This document shows, in pieces, positions 11,608 to 22,229 of a stretch of 64,000 nucleotides of DNA. A program made the position numbers and the translations under genes. The notes below the pieces were generated by a model, which was given only the letters and a program-made list of their open reading frames with translations, was not told where the DNA came from and did no database searches. Every line of letters starts with the position of its first letter. The stretch's first letter is position 1. The DNA comes from Saussurea involucrata (lineage: Eukaryota; Streptophyta; Magnoliopsida; Asterales; Asteraceae): the NCBI GenBank assembly GCA_033807775.1, contig CM066326.1, positions 87,954,873-88,018,872 on the forward strand, given 5' to 3'.

Positions 11608-14227
11608 ATGAGTTCATCTGTTGCAAAAGCTAAACTATTTTTCTGTTTCGATGGTGAATGAGTGCAAGACAACAATGAGTGGAATTTTGCTTATAAATCT
11701 AAGCATGGTGTAAAATTGTCAGTAAACTATACTTATCAGAAGTTTGTTGCATACGCCATGCAAAAATGTGGAATCAACCCTTCTGCTGTTTGCAAGTTAG
11801 TGTTTAAGAATGGTGATCAGTCATTTGTGGAGTTATCCAACGATGGGGATATCTCTGGTTTTCTGCACTTTGCAGCCGAATCAGAAAGACCGCCATTACT
11901 TTTTGTGTATGCCGAATCCTCGGTGTGCGACAAAGACGATGACGACGGTGATGACGACGGTGACAACGAAGGTGATGACGACGTTGATGATGAAGACCTC
12001 CAAATAGAGCAGCCTGATTCTCAATTTCAGCCGTCCCACGACCCAACAGTTCATTTGGATCATGCATATGGTCTTAACGACTGTATTCCTGATTATGTTC
12101 CGGAGACGCAACAACAACAACCACAAGAAGGACGCTGTGCTGGAGTTGCTGATGACGAAACCTATGTTTTCAAAGCGGGTAATGCTGATATAGACAGATC
12201 AGATACCGATAGTGATGATCACGAAGAATATACCCCTAGTAATAAATCATTTAGTCAGTTAAATGACTATTTTGATATGCCCCTTATTTTTCCAGACCAG
12301 AATACCCATACACAAACCTACGAACCCACACCTTATAATCGCAGTTTAAGGTTAAAAGTAGGTCAAATATTTGATTTGAAGGATCACTTAGCAAGTCAGG
12401 TCGGACTTAAGTTCATGGAAGAGGGTTTCGAAAGTTACACGCCGAGATCCGACAAAACCAGATACGAAGTTATATGTGGGAGAGAAAATTGTAAGTGGAG
12501 GATGTACGCGATTCCCACGGGAGAGAAAAGAGGGGCGTTACTTATTAGAAAGTTGCACGACGTACACACTTGTTCGAGGACGCAACTGAATCCCCACCAC
12601 AAACAAGCCACCAAAAGGACTTTGGGTACGATACTGAAAGGCAAATTTCTTGATGCTAGCAGGTCATTGCGTCCAAAGGACATCATAGACGATGTACCCC
12701 AGCAGTTCAGCGTCACGATTGGTTACCACCAAGCTTGGCGTGCGCGATGCAGGGCACTGCTATTGGTGAGAGGCACGTTCGAGGAGTCGTATGAATGACT
12801 CCCAGCATATTTATATAATTTGCAGATGCAGAATCCAGGTACTGTCACCCAGCTAAGGACCGATTCACATGGACGGTTTGAGATGTGCTTCGTGGCCCTT
12901 GGACCCGCGGTACGTATTTTAACACGTCATATGTTTACACATTATAAACTATAACATTTACAAAGGGAAACCACCTACGTTTTTGCAGATCCGCACATTT
13001 CTGGCAAATCTGCGTCGTGTCCTGGTAATAGACGCTGCCCATTTAAAGGGCCCTTACTTGGGTACGATGTTCCTGGCGGTTGCCATGGACGGGGATAACT
13101 CCATCGTTCCAGTAGCTTTCGGAGTAGGCAAGTCCGAAACCGGGGACGAGTGGACTTGGTTTCTGTCCATGTTGATACAAGCTATCGGAGACCCGCAAGG
13201 GTTGGTGTTTATGTCCGACAGGGCTCCTTCCATAAGCGCCGCAATCTCTGCCATGTACCCAAACGCCCGTCACGCCTATTGTTGTCGACATTTGGAGATG
13301 AACGCCAAAACCCAGGACAAACGTATTACCACCTACAAGGATGTCTACTGGGCGGCATGCAGAGCATATACGGATCGGGAGTTTGACCGGTACATGAATC
13401 TTCTACGAGTTAGTGCAGACAAAGCAGCCAAAGTCATGGGTGATGTTGGACCGGAGAGGTGGTCCGCGACCCATTTTCCTGCACAACGGTATGACATTCT
13501 GACCTCCAATAGTGTAGAGTCGGTGAATGCACTCTCCCGTTTTGCGCGTAGATGTCCGATTGTTAATCTTATGGACTACTTTCGGACCTTTCAACAAGAG
13601 TGGTACTAACTTCGACGCCGAAAAGGAGCTGAGCTGCAAAATAGTCTCACACCAAAGGCGGAGGAGATAGTTCTCTTCAGGGCGCGTCACGCGTCGACAT
13701 GGAGGGTAAGCGAAATCGGGTATGGGAGGGACGAGGTTCGGGATAACCATCTTCACGCGACTGTCCATATGACCGACCATGTTTGTTCGTGTTTCCAATG
13801 GCAAAAATATGGGTTACCGTGCGGCCATGCCATCGCTGCGGCAAGACATATGGGTCGTAGAGATTGCAGTGACTTGGCTGTAACTTTCTTCACGTCCGAA
13901 AGTTACCGGAGAACATACGCAGAGGTAATAAATCCAGTTGGATCCCCTGAAGCATGGGTGTATCCACCCGACCCCCTTCCGCCATGCTATCCACCGTTAA
14001 ACGATAAGAACAGAGCCGGGAGACCGAGAAAGAACAACCGACGTCCATCATGTGGTGAATGTCCAATACAACGAAAATGTACTCGGTGCCAAGCAGTAGG
14101 ACATACTCGTGGAGAGTGTCCGAATCCCGCCCCTTCAACCGTGCCGAGTAGACGTTCAGTCAGCCAAGTAAGTAACACGCAAGGCCCATCATATGATACT
14201 GTTGATTTGAACCTTGATTCCCCTTGA
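11608..14227 (+). pseudogene. MULE-A transposase (MuDR family), three in-frame stops
   Basis: Reading starts at ATG 11608 and continues in one frame to 14227 across a 79-bp GT-AG intron (12910-12988). In-frame stops break it at 11659-11661 (TGA), 12796-12798 (TGA) and 13607-13609 (TAA). Order of parts: N-terminal PB1/ubiquitin-like fold region; an acidic Asp/Glu/Gln-rich linker; the MuDR DNA-binding domain (about 12340-12770, containing CGRENCKW and HTC); the DDE catalytic domain (first Asp in 'VIDAAHLKG', second in 'FMSDRAPS', Glu in 'SNSVESVN', and C/H motif 'HAYCCRHLE'); a SWIM zinc finger 'CSCFQWQKYGLPCGHA'; and a CCHC knuckle 'CTRCQAVGHTRGEC'. All parts are otherwise collinear with a full MULE transposase, so decay looks recent. 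A functional product is unlikely unless stops are read through. Confidence 0.93.
12910..12988 (+). other. transposase intron (79 bp, GT-AG)
   Basis: 'gcg|gtacgtatt' to 'ttttgcag|atccgc' joins codons in phase 0, just before the first catalytic Asp. Confidence 0.85.
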
Positions 14228-14635
14228 TTGAGACCAGTTATCTTTTGAAAGGTACTTGAAACAGAAAAAGGGATGATGATCATAATGGTAGTAGTCTAAA
14301 TGGAGAGAATAGTAATGGTTATATAGAGACGATTATAATGATATATATTAAAATATATAAATAAAAAAATATTCAATATTGGGCTCATTTCGAATGTATC
14401 GAAGAGACGATTATAATTGTGTAACTTGTTAAAATTAAAACGTATTTTTAACGTATTTTAGTTAATAAACGATTATATGTGTTAAATGTAAAATTAAAAT
14501 TATGAAAGTAAAAGGTATAAAGTAAAGTAAGTAAATAAGTATAGGGGTTGAAAGTGTAAATTGCAAATCAAAACAATCAAAATCATTCAATAGCGGGAGA
14601 AGATTTTTCAAAAGTGGTCCCTGTCCACATTTGCC
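14228..14635. other. spacer between transposase and PB1-like gene
   Basis: AT-rich. No coding potential seen. Confidence 0.6.
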
Positions 14636-14644
14636 TATAAATAA
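14636..14644 (+). promoter_or_regulatory. TATA box of the PB1-like gene
   Basis: 'tataaataa' in a locally AT-balanced context, 72 bp upstream of an ATG at 14708. Spacing is compatible with a start site near 14668. Inferred from sequence only. Confidence 0.5.
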
Positions 14645-14892
14645 CCCACGCTAGATTAGTCATAAAACACATATACGAGAACATATTATTCGTTAACGTA
14701 TTCTTACATGGCATCCCCAAACCTTCATGTTTGGTGCTTTAGGCGTTTATCTGAATCGCTTTTAGACACTGGCAAAGAGTTGTATGGTTAGTGTGCATGT
14801 TTCATTGAGTTTTGCTTGTTACTACCGTTGTTCTACGAACTAACTATATTAATTAATGTTCATCAACAAATGCATATTCACAGTTGTTCACC

Positions 14893-15285
14893 ATGAAAGT
14901 CCACCATGGTGGGTACTTCACGGAACCACCCAAAATACATTATTTCCGTGGTCTAGAAATTTATGTTGACATGTTAGAGGTGGAGGATCTTTCTATGCAA
15001 CTGCTTGAACAGATCATGAAAGAGCTGGACTATGAAGAACCAAAATATAATAGGTTGTATTTTAAGAGGCCGAATGCAGACTTCTTGACTGGACTGGTAG
15101 AATTGAGTACCGACGAAGATGTAGCCAACATACGCCAGTATGTTGACGGCCATACTGTGATTGAAGTGTACATCGTGAAAGTGGAGCTTAACACTTTGAG
15201 ACTCGTCTCGCCAGAGCATGTAAGAAGTCGACCCGGATTGTCAAAAACCAAACCATCGTCTAGCCGTAGCCTCAAATTTGGATAA
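14893..15285 (+). CDS. free-standing PB1-like domain protein of MULE-A
   Basis: About 130 residues from ATG 14893 ('MKVHHGGYF'). A longer version with an upstream exon from ATG 14708 (ending near 'gagttgtatg|gttagt') is possible, but I could not make the phases agree. The sequence matches the N-terminal region of the MULE-B transposase: 'HHGGYFTEPP' corresponds to 'HHGGFFTKKP', followed in both by 'YVD', a predicted helix, a 'Y.F' strand and 'D.DV.N...YV', then 'EVY'. In many plant MULE proteins this PB1-like fold starts the transposase; here it is a separate gene downstream of it. Role unknown, perhaps protein-protein pairing with the transposase. No frame break is visible. Confidence 0.7.
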   Translation: MKVHHGGYFTEPPKIHYFRGLEIYVDMLEVEDLSMQLLEQIMKELDYEEPKYNRLYFKRPNADFLTGLVELSTDEDVANIRQYVDGHTVIEVYIVKVELNTLRLVSPEHVRSRPGLSKTKPSSSRSLKFG

Positions 15286-15519
15286 TCTTGTACTGTATTT
15301 ATTAGTATGTGTTTGTTATGAAATAATCTTGTATAACATCTATGAGTTGTATTTTTAATATGAACCACTTTTCAGACAAATTTCAGACTACTTAAACACT
15401 ACTTTTCAGACAAATTAAAGACATTTATTCATGAGCAACAAAGTACAAAACAACAACAACAAAGTTCAAAACAACAACACATAAACAACAAAGTACTAAA
15501 GCAACACCCGTACCACCAC
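15286..15519. other. convergent 3' region between PB1-like and coiled-coil genes
   Basis: AT-rich, with repeated 'caacaacaaagt' words around 15430-15500. This is the junction of two converging transcription units. Confidence 0.55.
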
Positions 15520-15843
15520 CTACTGAAAAATTGCTTTAGCTTGATCAATCCAACTTTGCTTGTCGGTTACCTTCGCTTGAAGAATTGCGAAGTCTTGCAT
15601 AATATGGTGAATTTCTTCTTTTTCTCGACGAATACGAGCCTCCCTATCTTTTATATCCCCTTTCATCCTTTTGATCTCCTTTTCTTCCACTTCGATCCTT
15701 GTCAAGTGGACATTCTTCCTGGCGATCATCTGTTTTCACTCTTCTGTCAGTTCGTCTATCTCCTTTTCCTTTGCTGCTATCGCCTTCTGGAGTTTAGGTG
15801 ACATTCTTTCAGGTGTAGACGATGGGTTAGATGACGATGTCAT
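15520..15843 (-). pseudogene. MULE-A coiled-coil accessory gene, one in-frame stop
   Basis: Starts at ATG 15843 (MTSSSNPSSTPE) immediately inside the right TIR and ends at 15520, 107 codons. A single TGA at 15736-15738 interrupts an otherwise continuous frame. After a Ser/Pro-rich start it is almost all charged helix (Lys/Glu/Arg/Ile, e.g. 'EVEEKEIKRMKGDIKDREAR') and should form a coiled coil. Its position and convergent orientation are those of mudrB in maize MuDR, but no sequence similarity to MudrB is claimed. If translation restarts at the Met after the stop, a 69-residue coil would still be made. Confidence 0.65.
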
Positions 15844-15849
15844 TTGTTT

Positions 15850-16306
15850 ACTGAAGAAAGAAAGCAAGAAAGAAAGCAAGTGAATGAAAGCAAGAAAGAA
15901 GGATAGAATGGTGTGAATTGTGAATTGCATTTTACTGATATTTATGGATGAAATCTCAAACATGCCAATGTATTTCAACCACAAATTGGTCTTCAAAGTA
16001 CAATAATTGTGGAAAAAAACAGTAAAAGCATGCAAGATTCGTTCAAATACAGGGACCAAAATTGTAATTTTTTGCCCACCGTGGGCCTATCGCGGACAAC
16101 CACCGCGGGGAGGGACCAAAAGTGTCACCGCAACCATAGTTGGGGGGCTCCGCGGGACACTTTGGCCCAACAGGGGTGCCACGTAGACCCTAGCCCGCGA
16201 TCGCGGGGCCCTTCGTGAAAAAAATGAGTATTTTGGTAAAATCAGAGAGAAAATGGGTATTTTGGTAAGTCAAAGTCAAACTTTGGGTATTTTAATTAAA
16301 TTCCTC
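15850..16306 (-). repeat. MULE-A right terminal inverted repeat / promoter end
   Basis: Inverse of the left TIR. On the minus strand it ends 'ctttcttcagtaaacaa' directly before the ATG at 15843 of the coiled-coil gene. Confidence 0.85.
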
Positions 16307-16315
16307 TAATAAAAC

Positions 16316-17581
16316 ATACTAGAAAATCTAATAAAAGCAAATTAGGGTTCTTTCAGTCGTATCTACTTTAAAATCAAAGTGAAAGGATACAAACATATAT
16401 GTGACGAAACAATTGGGAATAATTTGTTCTAGTAGAACCTCAAACATATGATGCAAAGAATCATTTATGATTCCATCATTTTTTTGGGTTTTATTTAAAT
16501 GTGGATGCTATATACTATTACTTAAGATTGAGATTAACATGTCTTATTCAATATATAGAAAGTTTTTGTCTCCAAGATATTCATTCACATTCAATCCAGG
16601 GTTTTTTGAATGCATTAAGTGCAAGTACAACCAACATAATTAATGTGTGTTTTTGATGCATCATGTTAATTATCAGAAAGTTCAGTTCAAGTGATCCATT
16701 GTGTCTTAAATGCATCAAATTCATTCAATGCCAATTCAGCATGTTCAATTAGAAAATGTGATGCCTTTTTATGCATAAACAATGAATAGGAGAGTTAAGA
16801 TTTGGTATTTTAAGAAAATAAAAGTTCAGAAAACAAAAAAGAAAAAAAACAATCACCACATAATTGATCAATTCAACTTTAGGTCTACCTCAAGGAACAA
16901 AGAATTCTATATTGTCTGCCAATTTCTTTGATCGCCCTCTTCTTTGATTCATATTGAAACGACAACACTAAATAATAATGACTCATATTCCACTCTATAA
17001 TCGAATGGAAAAAAGAAAATAAACGCGACGCGTCTTGCACGAATCCCTGATGATTCAAAACCCGAGACGACTTACTTTTTCGTATTCTTTTTTGCCACTA
17101 GTTTCTTGCACCCTTGAAAGATTATTAGCGAGAGGTAAGTAGTATTCGTTACAAAAGAAATAATTTCATTGGTCGATCAAATAACTAACAACGATTATTA
17201 TTCGATAAAATTATTAGAAAGAGATAGGGAATTGAGTTAATATTCTCACTCAAAACTTATATAGCATATATATTCTGCAATTCCTTGAAGATATATATGT
17301 TTGAGGTGATTAAGTCAAATCTTGAAAATTAACTGGTCAAAAAATCAATAAAAGAAACACAAGATCTAGCAGTTAGATATACTTGATCTCAATATTTGGG
17401 TTGAAACCAAGAACAAATTTGAGTACTTTCTGTCTCTGTTTCATAAATACTACTACAGCAGAAAGTACATTTTTTGCTGCTACTAAAACTGCTCAACCAC
17501 TAAGAGTCAATAATTACTACTTGTAGAGTTGTAGCAGTCTAGTGCTGCTTCTACTTGTATCATATAAATATTTACATGAAC
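16316..17581. other. intergenic, no supported gene
   Basis: Sequence downstream of MULE-A. No open frame of note, no inverted repeats recognised. Confidence 0.6.
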
Positions 17582-17595
17582 AAAACCACTTAGAT

Positions 17596-17796
17596 AACCG
17601 TATGGTTATGACGTACTGGTTGAGGCCCTAGGAATGTGGTGGAATATCCCATTGGTCTAGGGTTTGAATCCAGTCGTACATAACTTGTGGCCATTGAGTT
17701 TTAATCAGGATTTATATCTTACAAGTTACAACCATAATTTACCATGGAATTAGTCTAGCATAGGCTGCATAGCCTAAGACACCGTTCAAAAAAGAA
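17596..17796 (+). mobile_element. tRNA-derived SINE, about 200 bp
   Basis: Flanked by a perfect 14-bp target duplication AAAACCACTTAGAT (17582-17595 and 17797-17810). It contains a polymerase III B-box 'ggtttgaatcc' at 17661-17671, close to the GGTTCGANTCC consensus, and ends in an A-rich tail 'caaaaaagaaaaaa'. No coding capacity. The A-box is not clear-cut (candidate 'tggttgaggcc' near 17619). Confidence 0.88.
17661..17671 (+). promoter_or_regulatory. pol III B-box of the SINE
   Basis: 'ggtttgaatcc', one mismatch from the tRNA T-loop consensus. Confidence 0.8.
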
Positions 17797-17810
17797 AAAA
17801 CCACTTAGAT

Positions 17811-18077
17811 GAACAAAACTACACATTAATTAGCATTAACATTAAGCTTGATTTCATAGTGGTATTTTCCACAATTCACTTCTAGATACACCAAGAAGAT
17901 CAGATAAAACCAAAAGCAACCCTAGTTTAATTAGAGAGAGAGAGAGAGAGAGAGCTAATAATTAAAGAAACAACAGGTGGGTAGTAATCTTGATAAACCC
18001 ACATGGGAGAACATAAAAATCAAAGAAAATAATTAAAATAAGATCAAATACCAAGATCCAATACTTTCTTGATCAGT
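17811..18077 (-). other. 3' flank/UTR of the ALOG gene
   Basis: Lies directly downstream of the stop codon. Contains an (AG)n run near 17934-17954. A poly(A) signal was not pinned down. Confidence 0.4.
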
Positions 18078-18683
18078 TTAGATATGATCACCTGGTGGAA
18101 GTTGGAATGTTGAAAAGCTTGGTAGCAACTGTTGATGTTCTTGAGTCGTTGGACCTCTTTTTCGTTTCTTTTTCTCGTAGCTGATCCCTCTTGCTTTCGA
18201 TTGCAAATCACGAACCTCTCGAAGATAAAGCCTCACAGCTCGAGCTCCAAAAGGGTTTGTTTCAGGAGGCCATCCGTTCTCCTCATAAGCTGCTCTCAAA
18301 CGACCAATCAAAGCATCCAAGCTGCCCCAGGCTTGCCGGAGAGGGCAAGGGCAAGGGGCAGGAGGGTTTGGGTGCCCATAAAAGGGGCATATTGGTGTAT
18401 GAACTTTAGTCTTTCCAAACTGATCGAGGTATCGGAGGAATTCAAGGACATGGGCTCCACTGCATCGGGAAAGTGAGAGTGGTGGACGGTGGTTTTTTAG
18501 GTATTGTCCGAAGGTGTTCCAGTCACGACGCTTCTGGTTCTCGTAGCGGCTGGGGGCGGAGGTGGTTGACGGAGAGGTGGAGGAAGAGGTGGCTGCCGCG
18601 GCGGCGGTGACTAAGTTGTTGATGGTATGATGATGATTGTTATCGGAGTTGTTACAACTTTCCACCTCTGGGTAAAGATCCAT
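18078..18683 (-). CDS. LSH: ALOG-domain nuclear protein, LIGHT-DEPENDENT SHORT HYPOCOTYLS family
   Basis: 201 residues from ATG 18683 (MDLYPEV); the frame extends five codons further upstream but without an ATG. A Ser/Thr/Ala-rich N-terminus (1-45) is followed by the ALOG domain (about 46-170): 'SRYENQKRRDWNTFGQYL' and 'CSGAHVLEFLRYLDQFGKTK', then the zinc-ribbon-like insert 'HTPICPFYGHPNPPAPCPCP', then 'AWGSLDALIGRLRAAYEENG'. A basic nuclear localisation signal 'KKKRKRG' lies at 171-177. Single exon, normal for the family. ALOG proteins are plant-specific transcriptional regulators of shoot organ boundaries and light response, and the domain is thought to derive from a retroelement tyrosine recombinase. 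The gene is intact and the only clear host gene here. Which LSH paralogue cannot be said. Confidence 0.97.
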   Translation of the reverse strand: MDLYPEVESCNNSDNNHHHTINNLVTAAAAATSSSTSPSTTSAPSRYENQKRRDWNTFGQYLKNHRPPLSLSRCSGAHVLEFLRYLDQFGKTKVHTPICPFYGHPNPPAPCPCPLRQAWGSLDALIGRLRAAYEENGWPPETNPFGARAVRLYLREVRDLQSKARGISYEKKKRKRGPTTQEHQQLLPSFSTFQLPPGDHI

Positions 18684-18741
18684 TTTGTAAAAAAGCAACT
18701 AAAAAAGACGAGGGTTTTGATGAATTTCTTGAATGAGATAT

Positions 18742-19013
18742 CTTTTTTTGAAATGGCAACCAGATTTATTCCAGAAAAACAGTTAGCAAGAAACTAGCAA
18801 ACAAAGTACAAAGGAATTACAAGTTTTTGAGACAAACAGAAGGCTGATATCTCCACAAAAGGGGTCTTTAATAACAGTCCCTTTACACCTAGCCAATAAC
18901 CAAATGAACGACTTCTCTACAATCTGGTTAGGAAGAATGTCTTTAGGGGGGATTGTCGAAAACACACCTATTCCGAAAGCCCTACAGAAAGTAACAACTG
19001 ATGAAAAAGATTG
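18742..19013 (-). mobile_element. 5'-truncated LINE in the LSH leader/promoter
   Basis: A 272-bp insert with a 14-bp duplication differing at one base (CTTGAATGAGATAT 18728-18741, CTTGAATTAGATAT 19014-19027). It has a terminal A-tail on the minus strand (the T-run at 18742-18749). The minus strand encodes about 60 residues ending in a stop (18783-18965) resembling the C-terminal end of a plant LINE ORF2 ('NQIVEKSFIWLLARCKGT'). Then comes a 3'UTR typical of plant L1 elements ('tttgtactttg...cttgct') and 'aataaa'. It has the same orientation as LSH and lies 58 bp upstream of its ATG. The LINE protein assignment is by pattern only; the retro-insertion signature is clear. Confidence 0.8.
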
Positions 19014-19170
19014 CTTGAATTAGATATGATCTGGGGTTTTCCTGATTTGGGTTCTTAAGGGAAGATCTGTGACATGATGCTCTTTTTTCTCTTTTTAGGG
19101 TTTCTTTTTGCTCTTTGCTGCAACTGCTAGGGTTTCTTTCTTAAACACAAAACTAGTAATTAACACAAAT

Positions 19171-19231
19171 CCATATAAATAGAAAGAAAGAGCAGGCACA
19201 GAAATGGATGAGGTGATGATCTTTAAATAGA
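19171..19231 (-). promoter_or_regulatory. candidate LSH core promoter
   Basis: Two TATA-like motifs on the minus strand: 'ctatttaaag' (19221-19230) and 'tatttatatgg' (about 19171-19181). They lie about 500 bp upstream of the ATG, now separated from it partly by the LINE. Pyrimidine-rich (TTTC)n runs at 19262-19292 on the minus strand would be upstream of them. Inferred, untested. Confidence 0.35.
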
Positions 19232-19268
19232 GCTAGATGGTAGCTTTTCTTTGGGGAAGAAGATCAAT

Positions 19269-19292
<24 letters not shown>

Positions 19293-19300
<8 letters not shown>

Positions 19301-20268
19301 GTGTACTGATCAAGTGTTTTGATTGATAGATGTTTAGGTGAAGTGAGTTAGGATGTTTCCATATTTGTGATGAGAGAGAGATGATGAGAGAGTGATGAAT
19401 GTATGTAGGATTTGGATGTTTGAGGAAAAATAGATGTTTCAAGAAAATATTGGGAGGATAGAAAAAGGGTGGGTGTGTTGGTGTGTTGGTGTAAATGCTA
19501 AAACCTTCATCTTGGTTTCCTAAAATAGGGCAAACAAACCACCATCTCTCTTGTTTAATTTGAAAATCAATATTCCACCATCTCTTTCTTAAAAATTATT
19601 TTGTTATTTATTTCTTTAATCCTTTCCACATTGGTTGGATTTTTTACTTTTATAATTTTTTTTATGAGATATTTTCATTTCATGTGTAATTTTTTTAATA
19701 AAATAAGCCGAAAAACACAAATCCCACTAATTCATGATTTATTGTATTTGTATATTTTCGATAATTATACTAAAATATATGTTAAAAAAAGTGAGAAAGG
19801 ATGAAAATTTAAAATTTGTTGAAAAATATGTGCCATCATCAAAAGAAAGTGATTGAAAGAATATTTTCCTACTATTAGAATTTACCATAATTAATGTTTC
19901 CTTTTCGTTGTAAACTTCTCCATATTTAAAGGGCTTATGATTAATGAGAAACAGTGATTTTCGTGCTCTCTACTATATTATTGTCATGTTTCGTTTTTCC
20001 TTTAACACGTTATTAGCACGTACTCTCTATAAAACTCTTGGAACATTGAATATTTAAATCTTTCTCATCAATAAATATATTAAAATTAAGTGTTTAGTAG
20101 AGATCACTAATCAATGTTTATTAAATATTTCAATTGTATAGATAATGCTAAAATTGTTAAAATAAAATTTAATGTATTTTTTTTGAGATTTTAACGTTTA
20201 ATATTTTATTTTAGAAAATTTATCAGATGGTTGTTGAAAATGCTTAAATGTATTTCTTTTAAAGTAAA
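19293..20268. other. upstream intergenic region of LSH
   Basis: AT-rich. Contains no supported gene or element; an open frame at 19601-19804 is Phe/Ile-rich low-complexity. Confidence 0.55.
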
Positions 20269-20277
20269 TTATCTAAA

Positions 20278-20623
20278 GAGTAAATTGCATTTTTGGTCCC
20301 TGTGGTATGTTGATTTTCGCAATTTTGGTCCCCAGAAATTTTTTATTGCAATAATGACCGTCTAATATGCAGAAGTGCTCGGTTTTGGTCCCTTGAGTGT
20401 AACACCGTTAGGTTGCATCGGTTAAACCCCCTCATGTGCCTTGCACATGAGGGTATAATGGTCATTTTGCCTTTTTTGCATTTTTTAACAAAAACCATAG
20501 GGACCAAAATTGCAGTTTTCTTTTTCTTTAATTTCTAATTTCTAATTAAAAGTTAAACATATATATATCGTCTTCTCCACAATCTCTCTCTCTGATTCCA
20601 ACATATATATATATATATATGTG

Positions 20624-20656
<33 letters not shown>

Positions 20657-21543
20657 TTGTATATAATATAACTCTCAAAAACTCCGATGAAAAGCTCCGG
20701 CGACAAAACAAACCAGTGAACAACCAGTGAACATTCAGAAGGCATGATCCATAATAAGTTTCAGATTTCAATTCAAACTCCCCTACAATCCAGTGAGATG
20801 CTCACTGCTAATCCATAATAAGTTTCAGATTTCAATTCAAACTACCAAATTACATAACATAAAAAAGGGGCAAATGAAGCAAAAAGGGGGAATAACAAGA
20901 ATAAGATCAATTCCACCATTCGAACCACATCTTGTGCAAAACAAATTCATAGAAAATAACAACAATTAACTGGACCACCTGAGATCGGTACTTATCATAA
21001 TCAACATCCAATCCCGGTAAAAGATCGAAGAAAACATCAATGAAATCACAAAAAAACCTTAAATCAAGCCTCAAGAACAAAAAAACCCTAGTCGTCGGCC
21101 ACCGTCCCCTTGGCAGTTGCGATTGCCGTGACCGTCGCAGTCGCCGATATTCATACAGAGTGAGAGATCCAGCGAGTGAAGGAGTTACCATCGACAATCA
21201 TCTTCATAGAGAGAGCAGTAGCAGTGAAAATCTGGATTTTAGAGAAAGAAAGAGAGGGAGGGAGAAGAGTAGTAGCAGTGAAAATCAGCGTCGGCTATGG
21301 CCTATGGAGGTGGTGCCGACGACCTCCCTCCTCACTCTCTCCTTCTCGATAACGCTTCTTTCTCTCTCGATAAGGCTTCTTTCCCTCCTCACTCTCTCCT
21401 CCTCGTCGGCTATGGCCTATGAACGTCGACTATGGCTTCTTTCTCTCTCTCTCTTTTCGAAGGCTGGGGAACTCGCCGGCGTCTTCTCCGGCGTCCCTGT
21501 GGTTTGATTTGAACTCCCATATGGGTATAATCTCCACCAACCC

Positions 21544-21581
<38 letters not shown>

Positions 21582-21887
21582 TGTATAAATATATACATAT
21601 ATAATTAATATATTATAATATTAAATATAATATAGTATATAGTAATTACAATTTGGTCCCTATGGTTTTTGTCTTTAGTGAAAAACAGAAAATAAAGTAA
21701 AATGACCGTTTTACCCTCATGTGCAAGGCACATGGAGCATTTAACAGAGGCAACCTAACGGTGTTAGTCCTGAGGGACCAAAACCGAGCACTTCTGCATA
21801 TTAGATGGTCATTCTTGCAATAAAAATTTTCTAGGGACCAAAATTGCGAAAATCAACATACCACAGGACCAAAAATGCAATTAACTC
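20278..21887. mobile_element. non-autonomous MULE-like element, 1.6 kb
   Basis: Ends 'gagtaaattgcatttttggt' and inverse, with a perfect 9-bp duplication TTATCTAAA (20269-20277, 21888-21896). TIRs are about 220 bp and contain 'gcagaagtgctcggttttgg' and 'tcatgtgccttgcacatgag'. The interior has (TA)n/(GT)n runs (20601-20656, 21545-21578) and GC-rich gene-like stretches (about 20930-21500) without a recognisable protein, possibly captured sequence. No transposase. Confidence 0.9.
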
Positions 21888-21935
21888 TTATCTAAATTAA
21901 GCTTCTTGTCCAAATATATAATATACTTTAATCAA
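21697..21935 (+). repeat. about 240-bp direct repeat, copy 1
   Basis: Contains the right TIR of the 1.6-kb MULE-like element plus its duplication and 39 bp of flank. Repeated at 34432-34671 with about three differences. It ends exactly where MULE-B begins. Confidence 0.95.
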
Positions 21936-22229
21936 GAGTAAATTACATATTTGGTCCCTGATGTTTGGTTGCTTTTTGGATTTGGTCCCTATTTCGAAAA
22001 AATTACATGGATCGTCCCTGAGGTTTGACAAAGCGTATGGATATGGTCCCTCCCTCTAAACGCCGTCTATATATCACCGTTAATGTCATAAGGGTCAATA
22101 TTCAGAGGGGTAAAATTGTCTTTTCACATTTTATCAAACATGTAAATGATTTATTAATCAAATCTCTCTGTATTAATTCAACACAACGGTCTCATTCACT
22201 TCTTCACTCCTCTGTCGCTTGCTCCCACA

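Larger units (their letters stand above)
11101..16306. mobile_element. MULE-A: 5.2-kb Mutator-like transposon with decayed transposase
   Basis: The ends 'ggaatttaattaaaataccc' are inverted copies of each other. They are flanked by an 8-of-9-bp duplication (taataaaag 11092-11100, taataaaac 16307-16315). TIRs are long, about 450 bp (11101-11580 and about 15850-16306), GC-rich in the middle ('gatcgcgggctagggcc'), with an extra block of about 70 bp in the left copy. Inside are a plus-strand transposase, a plus-strand PB1-like gene and a convergent minus-strand coiled-coil gene. The two outermost genes start just inside opposite TIRs, the layout of maize MuDR. Classification rests on TIR length, 9-bp duplication and transposase domains. 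Confidence 0.93.

Noticed and set aside
11804..12126. Frames with His/Arg-rich repeats opposite MULE-A transposase
   Set aside because: Antisense of the Asp/Glu-rich linker (gatgacgac repeats).
17661..17671. Possible tRNA gene from the B-box
   Set aside because: No cloverleaf, anticodon arm or acceptor stem. The 14-bp duplication and A-rich tail show that it is a SINE.
18132..18476. Plus-strand open frames overlapping LSH
   Set aside because: Antisense shadows of the ALOG coding sequence; no independent features.
18783..18965. 60-codon minus-strand frame upstream of LSH as a separate gene or N-terminal exon
   Set aside because: It lies within an insertion bounded by a target duplication and A-tail, and reads as a LINE C-terminal remnant.
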